Origin: Microcystis novacekii Mn_MB_F_20050700_S1
GTDB lineage: Bacteria; Cyanobacteriota; Cyanobacteriia; Cyanobacteriales; Microcystaceae
DNA: 35,080 bases
Direction of reading: 5' to 3'
Assembly (NCBI GenBank): GCA_007096045.1
Contig: SFAU01000231.1
Location: 1-35,080, forward strand
The notes under the pieces are model-generated. The model was not told the DNA's origin and did not search any database. It was given only the letters and a program-made list of their open reading frames with translations. Shown here in pieces: positions 1 to 9,078 of this stretch. Every line of letters begins with the position of its first letter. The stretch's first letter is position 1. Position numbers and translations under genes: made by a program.

Positions 1-2
1 AA

Positions 3-104
3 GAGTTAGAATCTCTTTTACATCAACTTTTAAATGAAGGAGGTTTAATTATTAAGTGGGATCGCAAGTTAAAAAACAAGGGTAATTCTGTTAACGCAAT
101 TTAA
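3..104 (+). CDS. 3' end of an unidentified gene, cut by the window edge
   Basis: An open frame enters from the left edge and stops with TAA at 102-104, giving about 33 C-terminal residues that end in KNKGNSVNAI. I do not recognise the family. A diverged copy of the last part (KLKNKGNAVNVI then stop) recurs at about 412-451, on the far side of an IS4-type fragment, so this end has been partly duplicated or split by insertions. The frame is supported mainly by that conserved second copy, in which most changes keep the protein sequence. Confidence 0.45.
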   Translation, partial: ELESLLHQLLNEGGLIIKWDRKLKNKGNSVNAI

Positions 105-123
105 ATTACGAACAGCTTACCCC

Positions 124-409
124 GCTTTAGACACTTTTACATTTTTGTCCTGTTGGATTGGTTTTGCTTTGGATAAAAGCATCGTCAGTATGAGGGACTT
201 ATGCAGTGGAATGGTACTTCAAGGAATTAATGTAAATTTATCCACATTTTCTCAGGCAAGCAAAATTAGAGAAACCAGTCCGTTTGAGGAAGTCATTGTC
301 GAATTAAATAAGCGTTTAGTTGCCAAAAAAGGAATAGAGAATGCGCAAGCTTTATTTCCTATTGACTCAACAATAATTAGCTTAACCAGTAAGTAAACTA
401 CTATGGAGT
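124..409 (+). pseudogene. IS4-type transposase fragment (N-terminal part)
   Basis: The frame reads ALDTFTFLSCWIGFALDKSI, then SMRDLCSGMVLQG, then FEEVIVELNKRL and FPIDSTIISLTSK, which I recognise as the N-terminal part of an IS4/ISAs1-like DDE transposase common in cyanobacteria. In full-length relatives the first catalytic Asp follows in the FPIDST segment. Here a stop (TAA at 394-396) comes soon after, and the next bases (TACTATGGAGT, about 399-409) still resemble the expected continuation LLWSQ in a shifted frame. It is therefore truncated and frameshifted, with no terminal inverted repeats seen. The usual full length is about 350-450 residues. Family assignment is from recall of the motif, not a search. 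Confidence 0.6.
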
Positions 410-437
410 AGAAAACTTAAAAATAAGGGTAATGCTG

Positions 438-563
438 TCAATGTAATTTAAATGCGTAAAAGCTTAACTCCTGTAATTTCAGCACCATCTCCACCAGTTG
501 TTCTGGAGTCAGTTTTTTCAGGCTTTCCCTGTCTGGTAGCGGAGGCGGTTCTTTTTGCTTCAT
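438..563 (-). pseudogene. IS66-type transposase N-terminal fragment
   Basis: On the minus strand an ATG at 563 opens a 41-residue frame starting MKQKEPPPLPDRESLKKL and continuing TPEQLVEMVLKLQ before losing similarity and stopping at 438. The LPDRESLKKLTPEQLVEM pattern is typical of the start of IS66-family TnpC transposases, which are normally about 450-520 residues. Only the first 30 or so codons remain; the break lies near 470, next to the duplicated tail of the gene at the window edge. The ATG is preceded by GAGAGG but without normal spacing. A dead remnant. Confidence 0.5.
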
Positions 564-887
564 CCTCTCAATCTACACTTTTTTCTGTTTTTGTCAATCC
601 CCTGACCTGAATCCTTGCTGTCTATTCAACTTAAAATTTGATGTTATAGGGGTATTGTGCTTGTCAATGTAAAGTTTTGTTACAGGATTCAACGTTTCTG
701 CTAGAAGACCTAGAGATTGTGGGGATTGGTTCAGGTACAAGCCTGAGTTAGTCATCAAATTTTAGACCACCTTCTCAGAATTTTAGAACTCAATCAACGT
801 GCGATTACCCGGCAGTTTAGACTGATTGTGTGATGGACTGTGATTGAAGTGATCAGTGATAACTCGATCGAATCTAAAATCTAATTT
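564..887. other. Intergenic stretch without a recognisable gene
   Basis: About 320 bases of AT-rich sequence with frequent stops in all frames. I see no gene, RNA or strong hairpin here. It separates the IS66 remnant from the MITE-like element and is probably decayed mobile-element DNA. Confidence 0.5.
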
Positions 888-1084
888 GGGTGCATCTCAC
901 GTTTGTGACTTTCTCTCACTTATGGTGAGCAGCAGAAGTTGTTCAAAGAGGGCGAATGCAATTCGCCCCTACTATAAATAATAGTATTGCGCCAATGGTA
1001 GGGGCGCACCTTGGTCAGTGAGTTTATCGAACTGCGTGCGCCCAAAATGTCATCTAGATATTTCGACAAAATTGAGATGCACCC
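888..1084. mobile_element. MITE-like element with 12-bp terminal inverted repeats
   Basis: GGGTGCATCTCA at 888-899 and its exact reverse complement TGAGATGCACCC at 1073-1084 bracket 197 bases. Inside lies a perfect hairpin, GGGCGAAT-GCA-ATTCGCCC at 950-968, and a second GGGGCGCACC-type segment near 1011-1020. There is no sensible protein inside. Size, perfect ends and internal palindromes fit a non-autonomous transposon. No convincing target-site duplication is visible at the edges, so the exact boundary is inference. Confidence 0.5.
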
Positions 1085-1110
1085 GCCCCTTGCCTCTTGC
1101 CTTGAGAAGC

Positions 1111-1160
1111 TGATCACTGTTTACTGTTTACTGATCACTGTTTAGCGATAACTGCTGAAT
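1111..1160. repeat. Heptamer repeat cluster (TGATCAC/TGTTTAC)
   Basis: Degenerate 7-base units of the form ACTGTTT / ACTGATC / ACTGATA follow each other (TGATCACTGTTTACTGTTTA and onward). The same units recur around 9079-9371, 12815-13017 and 27593-27758. They are short tandemly repeated sequences of the type described from cyanobacterial genomes. Confidence 0.7.
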
Positions 1161-1255
1161 ACTTTCCCATCGGATTCAAACATCTTTATAGCCGCTACAA
1201 ATCTTAAGAAAGCGGGGTAATTTTTCTCTATTCCCCTGCCGGAGCAAGTGAATAA

Positions 1256-2449
1256 TTAATCGGGCAATTTATACTGTTCCACAATCTTTTTAGCATATTC
1301 GGGAACATGGGACGCTAATTTTTCAGGATAATTACGTTTAACATAAAGGTAATTACGGGTAAAGTGAGAATCGATGGAAAAGCGAGCATATTCTAAACCT
1401 TTAGGCCCAATTTTTTCAATTACTACTCCCATCATTTTTGCCGCCCACATCGGCAATGTTACACCTTTATCGTAGGCGGGAATGCTATTTTGTACCGCTT
1501 GTTTTCTATCACCACTAGACATAACATCTTGGGTATCTAATTGATCTTTAACTAACTCTAACATTTCCTTACCCGTATCATTACGAACGACAATCCATTG
1601 CCAGCCAAAAGGTGCGCCCATATAGCCGACAACTAAATCAGCAAGGGAGTTAACGTAATCAAAACAAGTCATACAGGAAGGGGCAAAAACATCTTTTAAT
1701 TTATTAGTCTTTAAGCCAAAAAAAGGAACCATTTCGATCGAGCCGTCTTCGTGTTTAAAGTGTACCCGAAAATCCTGCATAAATTCGTAATGAACCACGG
1801 TTTCTGGGGAACGACTGGTAGTTTTTAAAAACTTTTGTAGTCCTGAGCGGGTGACATTATCGACGCAAGGAGTTCCTAAGACATATAATTTTTCTAAGCC
1901 TAATTTTTTTTCTACTGCTCTTAGGGCTTGAATTTGACAACCAACTCCGATAACTAATAACCGTTTCATGCCCGATTTTTCAATTTCTTCTAGGACTGAT
2001 AAATTGGGAGAAAGAGTCGGTTTATTAACTTTAGCGGCGAGAATTTCTTCCGTGGTACGAGCGAGAATCGGCTGCGGTTGAAAGCGATCCTCGGCGGTAT
2101 TCTGCACACAAACCACCCCTTCTACTAAACCACGATTGAGCATTTCACAGGCAATTGTACTGACAATTCCTGTCCATTGCGCCCCAGGAATAGCTTGTTT
2201 TTTCTTGGCAGCCATCATCTCTTGATGAACACCAAAATAGAGATCATTTTCCTGATTTAAGTCGCGACTTTTGCCGTGTGCTGCTGCTTCTAAATCGGCG
2301 ATTTGTTGATTAAGAAAAGCACAAGCTTCTTTAACATAGTGAATATAATAAGTGTCACAAAGTCCGCACTCGCTACACAATTCTTTGGCAGGACGACGAC
2401 TATTGGACTTGAGGGCTTTGGCTTTTAGGTGTGGCGCAAGCGAGTTCAT
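1256..2449 (-). CDS. bciB: Ferredoxin-dependent 3,8-divinyl (proto)chlorophyllide 8-vinyl reductase
   Basis: A 397-residue FrhB/HCAR-type iron-sulfur flavoprotein, the cyanobacterial BciB family (Slr1923 in Synechocystis), which reduces the C8 vinyl group of divinyl chlorophyll precursors. Visible marks are an N-terminal Cys cluster CSECGLC (C25, C28, C31), GVGCQIQALR, GTPCVDNVTR and PSCMTCFDY, which together supply the FeS ligands, and the family length of about 400. I chose ATG at 2449 (MNSLAPHL); a TTG five codons upstream is the alternative. No strong ribosome site precedes either. It lies downstream of the deacetylase-family gene on the same strand with a gap of about 115 bases. Function is from family knowledge; plant HCAR and FrhB are relatives but less likely in this host. 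Confidence 0.85.
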   Translation of the reverse strand: MNSLAPHLKAKALKSNSRRPAKELCSECGLCDTYYIHYVKEACAFLNQQIADLEAAAHGKSRDLNQENDLYFGVHQEMMAAKKKQAIPGAQWTGIVSTIACEMLNRGLVEGVVCVQNTAEDRFQPQPILARTTEEILAAKVNKPTLSPNLSVLEEIEKSGMKRLLVIGVGCQIQALRAVEKKLGLEKLYVLGTPCVDNVTRSGLQKFLKTTSRSPETVVHYEFMQDFRVHFKHEDGSIEMVPFFGLKTNKLKDVFAPSCMTCFDYVNSLADLVVGYMGAPFGWQWIVVRNDTGKEMLELVKDQLDTQDVMSSGDRKQAVQNSIPAYDKGVTLPMWAAKMMGVVIEKIGPKGLEYARFSIDSHFTRNYLYVKRNYPEKLASHVPEYAKKIVEQYKLPD

Positions 2450-2564
2450 AATCTTAAAAGGCAACTAGGTCAAGGGTTTTTTTCTATCGATCGTTTACCT
2501 TACCGCATTTGATCGCTTTGTTAGCAATCTTTTTAAAGAAATGTAACGATTACCTGGATTAAGA

Positions 2565-3482
2565 TCAGAGCAAAGCTTCTAAGGTGGCGACGACGGAAGC
2601 CGCTAAAGTTTCTAAATCATAACCGCCTTCTAAGCCGAAAAGCAGCGGTTTATTGAGAGTTAAGAGGTATTTCGTTAAAATTCCATAATCTTGTGGGTGT
2701 AAACAAATGCCCGCCAGAGGATCCGCTTGATTGGCATCATATCCAGCACTAACAATCACTAAATCTGGTTGAAAATTTTTCAGAAAAGGTATGACTTGCC
2801 CCTCAAAATGTTCTTGATAATCTTTAATGGTACTTCCCGCCGGTAAGGGAATATTCAAAACATTATCAAACTCCCCTTTTTCTCTCGCTTCTCCCGTGCC
2901 GGGATAAAAGGGGAATTGATGGAGGGAACAATAGGCAATCTGGGGATGATTTTCGACTATATCTTGGGTGCCATTGCCGTGATGCACGTCCCAATCGAGA
3001 ATCGCTACTTTCTGCACTCTTTTGTTTTCTAAAGCATAATAGGCGGCAATAGCAGCATTAGAAAACAGACAGAAACCCATGCCATAATTAGAAGTGGCAT
3101 GATGCCCGGGAGGACGGGCTAAAATAAAGGCAGGATCGCCGGTGGATAAGACTCGATCAACTCCATCTAACCAGCCACTAACCGCTAGTAACGCCACATC
3201 GTAACTACGGGCAGAAACGGGAGTATCGGCATCCAATCTTCCCCCACCCTGTTGACAAATTCGCCGCAATATATCAACATAATCTTGATTATGAACCTGT
3301 TTGATCAAAGGGAGTACTTCGTCACGAATTTCGAGCGGTGTCGGTAAATGCCATGTTAATTTTGACTGCCATTCTGTTTGTTTTAAAGCTCCGACAATTG
3401 CCGTTAAACGCGCCGCTTTTTCGGGATGGTAAATACCTGTATCGTGATCGAGAAATTCATCGGAATAGATAATCGAGATCAT
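2565..3482 (-). CDS. Histone deacetylase superfamily hydrolase
   Basis: A 305-residue arginase/deacetylase-fold protein, the usual size for bacterial class II-like members (acetoin-utilisation/acetylpolyamine type). Catalytic pieces are all present: RPPGHHA (H127, H128), DWDVHHGNGTQ (D165 and H167 as zinc ligands), SAGYDA followed by D254 as third zinc ligand, and GLEGGYD with the transition-state Tyr at 288. It should therefore be an active zinc amidohydrolase removing acetyl groups from small molecules or proteins; the substrate cannot be told. ATG at 3482 is chosen because the deacetylase fold starts right there (SIIYSDEFLDH); the frame extends to 3611 but that segment has no family character. 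It is divergent from the hydrolase at 3643. Confidence 0.88.
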   Translation of the reverse strand: MISIIYSDEFLDHDTGIYHPEKAARLTAIVGALKQTEWQSKLTWHLPTPLEIRDEVLPLIKQVHNQDYVDILRRICQQGGGRLDADTPVSARSYDVALLAVSGWLDGVDRVLSTGDPAFILARPPGHHATSNYGMGFCLFSNAAIAAYYALENKRVQKVAILDWDVHHGNGTQDIVENHPQIAYCSLHQFPFYPGTGEAREKGEFDNVLNIPLPAGSTIKDYQEHFEGQVIPFLKNFQPDLVIVSAGYDANQADPLAGICLHPQDYGILTKYLLTLNKPLLFGLEGGYDLETLAASVVATLEALL

Positions 3483-3642
3483 AATCAAATTACTGCTTAA
3501 CTCGCTGGTTTTTGAGCAACCCAATAGTTTTAATCTATCAGAAAACCAGCGGCTTGAGCGGCCATAGTGAAAAAACTTTACTGATTGGGTCACTTTGGCC
3601 TCATGATGCAATTATCTTTCCCTAAGGTGACAGGAAGCAAAA

Positions 3643-4512
3643 ATGCTGACAAATTTTCAGAAATTTCAACTAGAAGTTAATGGCATTACTATCAATGGTG
3701 TCAAAGGTGGGTGCGGTTTTCCGCTGCTTTTGCTCCATGGTTATCCCCAAACCCATCAAATGTGGCATAAAATCGCCCCCCGATTAGCGGCCAATTTTAC
3801 GGTGATCGCCACGGATCTGCGCGGCTACGGGGATAGCGATAAACCCTTACCCCTAGAGGATTCTAGCAATTACTGCAAGCGAGTCATGGCCCTCGATCAG
3901 GTGCTGCTGATGGAAAAATTGGCTTATCAGGAGTTTTATCTGATCGGCCACGATCGAGGGGCGCGAGTTTCCCACCGTCTCGCCCTTGATTTTCCAGAAA
4001 AGGTCAAAAAACTCGTTTTACTCGATATAGCCCCAACGCTGGCGATGTACGAGGCTACTGATAAAACTTTTGCTACTGCCTACTATCATTGGTTTTTCTT
4101 GATTCAGCCTTCCCCTTTTCCCGAAACCCTGATCGCCGCTAATCCCGATTATTATCTGCAACATTGCTTGCAAAGTTGGGGTCGAGATTTTAGCGCTTTT
4201 ACAGAGGAAGCTTTGGGGGAATATCGGCGTTGTTTTCGAGATTTAAGCACGATAACCGCCACTTGTGCCGATTATCGGGCCGCCGCTACCATCGATTTAG
4301 AGCATGATCGTCAGGATTTAGACCGGAAAATTTCCTCTCCCCTCTTGGTTCTTTGGGGAGAAAAAGGTTTCATTGCACGTCAATACGATGTGATCGCTCT
4401 TTGGCAGCAGCGAGCTAATCAAGTCACGGGACAGGCGATCGCCAGTGGTCATTTTTTACCAGAAGAAGCACCGGAAGAGACGGGACAGGCGATCGAGGAT
4501 TTTCTTGGCTAA
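3643..4512 (+). CDS. Haloacetate (fluoroacetate) dehalogenase-like alpha/beta hydrolase
   Basis: A 289-residue alpha/beta hydrolase. The nucleophile motif GHDRGAR places Asp104 as nucleophile with Arg105 and Arg108 beside it; Asp128 (LLDIAPT) and His270 (SGHFLPEEAPEET) complete the triad. The cap contains YYHWFF with His149 and Trp150 and ADYRAAA with Tyr211. These match, position for position, the residues known in fluoroacetate dehalogenases for carboxylate binding (the two Arg) and halide/fluoride stabilisation (His, Trp, Tyr). The expected reaction is hydrolysis of a haloacetate to glycolate and halide; a natural substrate in a cyanobacterium is unknown. An AGGAAG ribosome site precedes the ATG. 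Epoxide hydrolases are relatives but differ in these cap residues. Confidence 0.85.
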   Translation: MLTNFQKFQLEVNGITINGVKGGCGFPLLLLHGYPQTHQMWHKIAPRLAANFTVIATDLRGYGDSDKPLPLEDSSNYCKRVMALDQVLLMEKLAYQEFYLIGHDRGARVSHRLALDFPEKVKKLVLLDIAPTLAMYEATDKTFATAYYHWFFLIQPSPFPETLIAANPDYYLQHCLQSWGRDFSAFTEEALGEYRRCFRDLSTITATCADYRAAATIDLEHDRQDLDRKISSPLLVLWGEKGFIARQYDVIALWQQRANQVTGQAIASGHFLPEEAPEETGQAIEDFLG

Positions 4513-4584
4513 GTTAAAGAGTATAATTCTCCCAGTTAGGAGTGAGATTTTTCAATCAATTACTGGTCAAATATTATTATTAAA

Positions 4585-5523
4585 ATGCTGAAATATTCCC
4601 TGATTGTCCCCATCTATAACGAGGAAGAAACTATTGCCGAACTATATCGCCGGGTGAGTGCCATCATGAATAATTTAGATGGGGCGGTAGAATTAATCCT
4701 AGTAAATGATGGTAGTAAAGATAGTTCCTTAAAACTGCTGCGAGAACTGCACCAAGCTGATTCACGAGTATGTTATATCAGTTTCGCCCGCAATTTTGGT
4801 CATCAAGCGGCGGTGACAGCTGGACTTAATTTTTGCCGAGGACAAGTAATTATTGTTTTAGATGCCGACTTACAAGATCCGCCCGAATTAATTCCCCAAA
4901 TGATTGAAAAATGGCAAGAGGGGTATCAAGTAGTTTATGCCCAAAGAACCAAAAGAAAACAAGAAAATTGGTTTAAAAAACTGACGGCATATCTCTTTTA
5001 TCGTTTGCTTAAAAGACTAGCTGATGTGGATATTCCTGCCGATACAGGAGACTTTTGTTTAATGGATCGTCAGGTGGTAGATCTATTAAATTCTCTCCCG
5101 GAAAGAAATCGTTATATTCGTGGGTTGCGCGCTTGGATTGGCTTTCCACAAACTGCGGTTAAATTTGAGCGGGACGCGCGCTTTGCCGGGGCAGTAAAAT
5201 ATACCTTTAGCAAATCATTATCTTTAGCTATTAATAGCCTAGTATCTTTTTCTCGTGTCCCCTTACGTTTTGCTACCTATCTAGGATTATTTTCTACCCT
5301 GATATCTTTGATTATGGCTCTGTTAGTATTATATTGGCGTTTACAGCAGCCCAACTCACCGATCACGGGTTTTGCCACGATTATGATCGCTATATTTTTT
5401 CTGGGTTCTGTACAGCTAATTAGCATCGGAATACTAGGAGAATATATCGGTAGAATTTACGAGGAAGTTAAAGGCAGACCCACCTATACAATTGCTGAGT
5501 TAGCTGGCTTACAAATTTCTTGA
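4585..5523 (+). CDS. GT2-family membrane glycosyltransferase (polyprenyl-phosphate sugar transferase type)
   Basis: A 312-residue protein with an N-terminal GT-A domain ([10 protein letters not shown] at the start, [18 protein letters not shown] with the DxD metal site at D93-D95) and two C-terminal membrane spans at about 227-253 and 260-285, ending in [15 protein letters not shown]. This is the DPM1/GtrB/ArnC-like layout: a cytoplasmic catalytic domain transfers a sugar from a nucleotide donor to a polyprenyl phosphate at the inner face of the plasma membrane. The sugar cannot be predicted. The ATG has no clear ribosome site. It follows the hydrolase gene by 72 bases, so co-transcription is possible but the two are not obviously related in function. 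Confidence 0.85.
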   Translation: MLKYSLIVPIYNEEETIAELYRRVSAIMNNLDGAVELILVNDGSKDSSLKLLRELHQADSRVCYISFARNFGHQAAVTAGLNFCRGQVIIVLDADLQDPPELIPQMIEKWQEGYQVVYAQRTKRKQENWFKKLTAYLFYRLLKRLADVDIPADTGDFCLMDRQVVDLLNSLPERNRYIRGLRAWIGFPQTAVKFERDARFAGAVKYTFSKSLSLAINSLVSFSRVPLRFATYLGLFSTLISLIMALLVLYWRLQQPNSPITGFATIMIAIFFLGSVQLISIGILGEYIGRIYEEVKGRPTYTIAELAGLQIS

Positions 5524-5797
5524 TTCTTGTCAGTAAGAATCGGTAATTTTTTGCTGTTTTGCCCATCTGGATCAAACTTGATCCGCCTTGGCGATCGCTA
5601 ATCATTAAGCCTTGGCGGAGAGTTTCTCGGTCTCGGAGAATCTTCGCACAATAACGATCGAGCATTCTTTGCCAGCGACGGACAGGATCACAATCCCCGG
5701 TGACAGAGACGAGACGACCAAAAACGGAATTTTTTAGCCCAGTTTCACAGAGACGAAATTTCGCCTCTGTTGGCTGGATCGATAGCTGATTAAATCG
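5468..5797 (-). pseudogene. Protein-like open frame directly behind amt, possible gene remnant
   Basis: Immediately after the TAG stop of the amt gene (5798-5800), the same minus-strand frame stays open for about 110 codons to a TAA at 5468. Its translation looks like real protein (for example FGRLVSVTGDCDPVRRWQ, then LDRYCAKILRDRETLRQGL), not random sequence, but it has no good start codon before an internal ATG at 5665 and its end overlaps the GT2 gene. I do not recognise the family. It may be the remains of a gene that lost its start, or a coding tail separated from amt by a stop. Low confidence. Confidence 0.3.
5747..5770 (-). terminator. Hairpin just downstream of the amt gene
   Basis: ACAGAG-a-CGAAATTTCG-c-CTCTGT is palindromic over 24 bases except for one pair, which becomes a G-U wobble in RNA read from the minus strand. 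It starts about 28 bases beyond the amt stop. There is no long T run after it, so intrinsic termination is uncertain; RNA 3'-end protection is another possibility. Confidence 0.35.
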
Positions 5798-7222
5798 CTA
5801 ATAATTTTCTTGCGGATTTGTGGCGGGAGGATTTTCTTGGTAGGAAAAGCTGCTACCAAACTCGAATTCCTGTCCGTAGGCTTCCTCTCCGTGTTGAGGC
5901 ACATCTAACCCTTCTGCCTCCGTATTCGGTTTAACCCGCAAATCCATGAATAAACTGAGAACTTTCAGAATCACAAAAGTACCCACGGCAGCAAAGATAT
6001 AAGTGGCAGCAACGCCAACAAATTGTGTCCAGACTAAGCCGGGGTTGCCAAATAGTAAACCGTCATTACCGAAGGAATTAACCGATTTAGTGGCAAAAAC
6101 CCCCGTAAGGATCGCCCCTACCGTCCCACCCACACCATGGACAGGATAGGTATCCAAAGAGTCATCAAAGCGCAATTTTGCCCGGAGACTAACCGCAAAA
6201 AAACAGGTAAGGGCAGTGATCGAACCAATCAGAATCGCACCGATGGGTAGAACAAAACCGGCAGCGGGAGTAATACCCACTAATCCCCCCAAAAATCCAC
6301 TAGCAATACCGATTGCTGTCGGTTTACCCCGTAAAATCCATTCTATCAGCATCCATGTCAAACCCCCAGCCGAAGCGGCGATACTGGTATTAACAAAAGC
6401 TGTCGTGGCTAGGGAACTAGAGGAAAGTGCGCTACCACCATTAAAACCAAACCAACCGAACCAGAGTAAACCGATACCTAGGAGAACAAACGGCACATTA
6501 TGGGGTGCATAGGTTTGGGTACCAAAACTACGCCGCGGACCGATTACCCAAGCGGCCACCAGCGCGGAAATCCCAGAACTAATGTGAACAACGGTTCCAC
6601 CAGCGAAATCCAGCGCCCCAGTGGCTGCTAACCAACCCTTACCCCAAACCCAGTGAGCTAGGGGAGAATAGATAAAGGTGGACCAAAGCAGTAAAAACCA
6701 AAAATAGGCTTTAAAGTTGACCCTTTCCACGATCGCCCCCGAAATTAAAGCCGGGGTGATGATCGCAAACATCATCTGATAGACCATAAACACTTGATGG
6801 GGAACGGTGGGTGCATAGCCGGTGCTATCGGGTGCGGTGGCGGTGACTCCATTGAGAAACAGCCAATCCAGACCACCGATAAAAGCTTCGATCCCTTCAC
6901 CAAAGCCACTTTTACCTGGGGTAACATCGAAAGCGAGACTATAACCCCACAACACCCAAGTTACACCAATGACGCCCATGGCCACCAAACTCATCATCAT
7001 GGTGTTGAGGACGTTACGGGAACGCACTAAACCCCCATAAAAAAAAGCCAGTCCGGGGGTCATTAATAAAACTAAAGCTGAGGAGATCAGCATCCAAGCG
7101 GTATCTCCAGCACTAATCGGATTGGGGGGAGCGGCGGTGATGGTTTCGGCAAAAACCGGGGCAACTCCGCAATTGAATCCCAGTCCCAGCAAAAGTACGG
7201 TTATTCCTACGATCTTTTTCAT
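5798..7222 (-). CDS. amt: Ammonium transporter (Amt family), first copy
   Basis: A 474-residue Amt/MEP/Rh channel of the plasma membrane. A cleavable signal sequence is visible (MKKIVGITVLLLGLG to VFA near residue 25), followed by 11 membrane spans. Family marks are FFYGGLVRSRNVLNTMM, the pore His in HWVWGKGWL, FNGGSALSSSSLA and the second pore His in YPVHGVGGTVGAILTG; the C-terminal tail contains GLDVPQHGEEAYG, the regulatory segment contacted by GlnK/PII in known Amt structures. It conducts ammonium/ammonia into the cell. The second amt gene lies upstream, 174 bases away on the same strand. I looked for an NtcA site (GTA-N8-TAC) in the gap and found none. The ATG at 7222 fits the signal peptide. 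Confidence 0.93.
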   Translation of the reverse strand: MKKIVGITVLLLGLGFNCGVAPVFAETITAAPPNPISAGDTAWMLISSALVLLMTPGLAFFYGGLVRSRNVLNTMMMSLVAMGVIGVTWVLWGYSLAFDVTPGKSGFGEGIEAFIGGLDWLFLNGVTATAPDSTGYAPTVPHQVFMVYQMMFAIITPALISGAIVERVNFKAYFWFLLLWSTFIYSPLAHWVWGKGWLAATGALDFAGGTVVHISSGISALVAAWVIGPRRSFGTQTYAPHNVPFVLLGIGLLWFGWFGFNGGSALSSSSLATTAFVNTSIAASAGGLTWMLIEWILRGKPTAIGIASGFLGGLVGITPAAGFVLPIGAILIGSITALTCFFAVSLRAKLRFDDSLDTYPVHGVGGTVGAILTGVFATKSVNSFGNDGLLFGNPGLVWTQFVGVAATYIFAAVGTFVILKVLSLFMDLRVKPNTEAEGLDVPQHGEEAYGQEFEFGSSFSYQENPPATNPQENY

Positions 7223-7396
7223 TGTCGGTTGGTGGCTATTAGCAAGATTATTTTTTCTATGGGAAAAGACAGGAAAAAACGAAAGAGAAAAGGTTTAGAA
7301 GCTAATTCTAGCCACCGATCGCATCGGGGCGAGGCCTTCTTCCTTTTGTCTTTAACTTTGTCGGGGATCAATTAATCTATCTTTATAAGGTTCACC

Positions 7397-8833
7397 CTAA
7401 CGAGTGCTAGGCGTTTCCATGTCAACACTGGAAGCATAATAGCCACCGGCGACGATATCGGACTCCTTGACGAAACCGCTATAGGCTTCCATGCCGTGTT
7501 CACCCACATCCAAACCTTCCAATTCTTCTTCGGGAGTAACACGAATACCGAGGGTAGCCTTGAGGATTGTCCAAACAATACCACTAACAATCACGGTAAA
7601 TACCCCTACTGCCACAATTCCGATAATTTGGTTAATAAACAGTTGGAATTGACCGGTGATTAAACCGGCATCTTTGTTGAAGATACCGACGGCTAAGGTT
7701 CCAAACACACCACAGACGAGGTGAACGGAAGTCGCACCCACCGGGTCATCAATTTTCAGGTTATCGAAGAAAGCCACCGAGTACACCACGACCACACCGG
7801 CAATTAAACCGATAATTAAGGCTGACCAATAGGATACACCATCACAACTGGCAGTAACGGCTACTAAACCGGCGAGAATACCGTTAATAATCATCGAAAG
7901 GTCGGGTTTACCATCTTTCGCCCAAGCGGTAAAGGTAGCGGCAATGCCACCCGCGGCCCCAGCGAGGTTAGTGGTGACAGCGATATAGGGTACAGTTTCA
8001 TTAACTGCTAAAGCAGAACCGGGGTTAAAACCAAACCAGCCAATCCAGAGAATTAAGCAACCCAAGGTTGCGATACTCATGTTATGGCCGGGTAAGGCAC
8101 TGGTGCGACCGTTGATGTATTTACCCATTCTCGGGCCGAGAATTGCCGCCCCCGTTAAAGCAGACCAACCACCCACCGAGTGAACCACCGTCGAACCGGC
8201 GAAGTCTTTAAAACCAAGGTCGGCTAACCAACCGCCCCCCCAAACCCAGTGACCGGTGATCGGGTACATGATACCAACGATAATTAAGCTAAAAACGAGG
8301 AAATCGGTGAATTTAATCCGTTCTGCCACGGCCCCAGATACAATGGTGGCTGCCGTTCCCGCGAAAGCGACTTGGAACAGGAAGAACACCGAGGTGGGCA
8401 AATATGCAGGCATGATGTAGGTGGCGGGATCGCTACTGCTGAGGAACCAACCTCCTGCACCGAAAAATTCGTTACTGACAGACCCAAACATCAGGGAGAA
8501 ACCGATCGCCCAAAATGACATGGTGGAGAGGGCGAAAACGATCAGGTTTTTGGCGAGAACATTAACGGCATTTTTCTGGCGACAGAATCCCGTTTCTAGC
8601 ATCGCAAAACCCGCGTTCATAAAGATCACGAGGATGGCGGCAATTAAAACCCAGATTGTATTGAGGGCGTTTTGGACATCTTCGGGGGTTAGGGGTTTCG
8701 CATCTTGGGCCTGTGCGGCCCTGTTCCAAACCACAAAAATAATCGCTGACAAAGGAACACAGGCTAACCAGACAGGGTTAATTTTCGGCAACCAACCGAC
8801 AAGTTCCCCAGATTTTCGAGCAATTCGTTTCAT
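7397..8833 (-). CDS. amt: Ammonium transporter (Amt family), second copy
   Basis: A 478-residue Amt paralogue, clearly different from its downstream neighbour. It has a longer N-terminus (hydrophobic segment around residues 20-42 ending in RAAQAQDA, a probable signal sequence) and the variant first-helix motif [19 protein letters not shown]. Pore residues are in [12 protein letters not shown] and [16 protein letters not shown]. The C-terminus has [15 protein letters not shown], the PII-contacting type of tail, and ends in an Ala/Ser/Thr-rich extension. Two neighbouring, diverged amt genes are common in cyanobacteria and allow uptake at different ammonium levels; that role is inference. The 568 bases upstream hold the presumed promoter, but no perfect NtcA box is seen. 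Confidence 0.93.
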   Translation of the reverse strand: MKRIARKSGELVGWLPKINPVWLACVPLSAIIFVVWNRAAQAQDAKPLTPEDVQNALNTIWVLIAAILVIFMNAGFAMLETGFCRQKNAVNVLAKNLIVFALSTMSFWAIGFSLMFGSVSNEFFGAGGWFLSSSDPATYIMPAYLPTSVFFLFQVAFAGTAATIVSGAVAERIKFTDFLVFSLIIVGIMYPITGHWVWGGGWLADLGFKDFAGSTVVHSVGGWSALTGAAILGPRMGKYINGRTSALPGHNMSIATLGCLILWIGWFGFNPGSALAVNETVPYIAVTTNLAGAAGGIAATFTAWAKDGKPDLSMIINGILAGLVAVTASCDGVSYWSALIIGLIAGVVVVYSVAFFDNLKIDDPVGATSVHLVCGVFGTLAVGIFNKDAGLITGQFQLFINQIIGIVAVGVFTVIVSGIVWTILKATLGIRVTPEEELEGLDVGEHGMEAYSGFVKESDIVAGGYYASSVDMETPSTR

Positions 8834-9078
8834 CGTTAATTCGTTTACTTTGTTGAGTTAGTAGGTCGATTCATTACTGTTCAAAATAATTACCGAGCAA
8901 TTATGTCCGTTCAAACCCTAAATCCTAGGAACAGGGGTCAATCACGTCAGAAGACCAAACACCTAGGGATTTATCTTGAGGTGTGAGTAGTCAATGTTTT
9001 TCGATCTTTGTTTTTTTTTATTTGAGATTTCTGTATCCTCTAATACATTTGATTTTAAAATCACAATAGTAAAGAAGT

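Noticed and set aside
920-1117. 65-codon minus-strand frame
   Set aside because: It runs through the MITE-like element and hairpins and has no protein-like character.
6216-7030. Plus-strand frames inside the amt gene
   Set aside because: They are antisense shadows of a strongly conserved transporter gene.
8421-8861. 146-codon plus-strand frame across the start of the second amt gene
   Set aside because: It is opposite to conserved Amt sequence and has no family marks; the length is a by-product of codon bias.
8834-8960. Possible NtcA site upstream of the second amt gene
   Set aside because: The nearest GTT/TAC arrangement has nine bases between half-sites and an imperfect half-site, and another has eleven; none fits GTA-N8-TAC.
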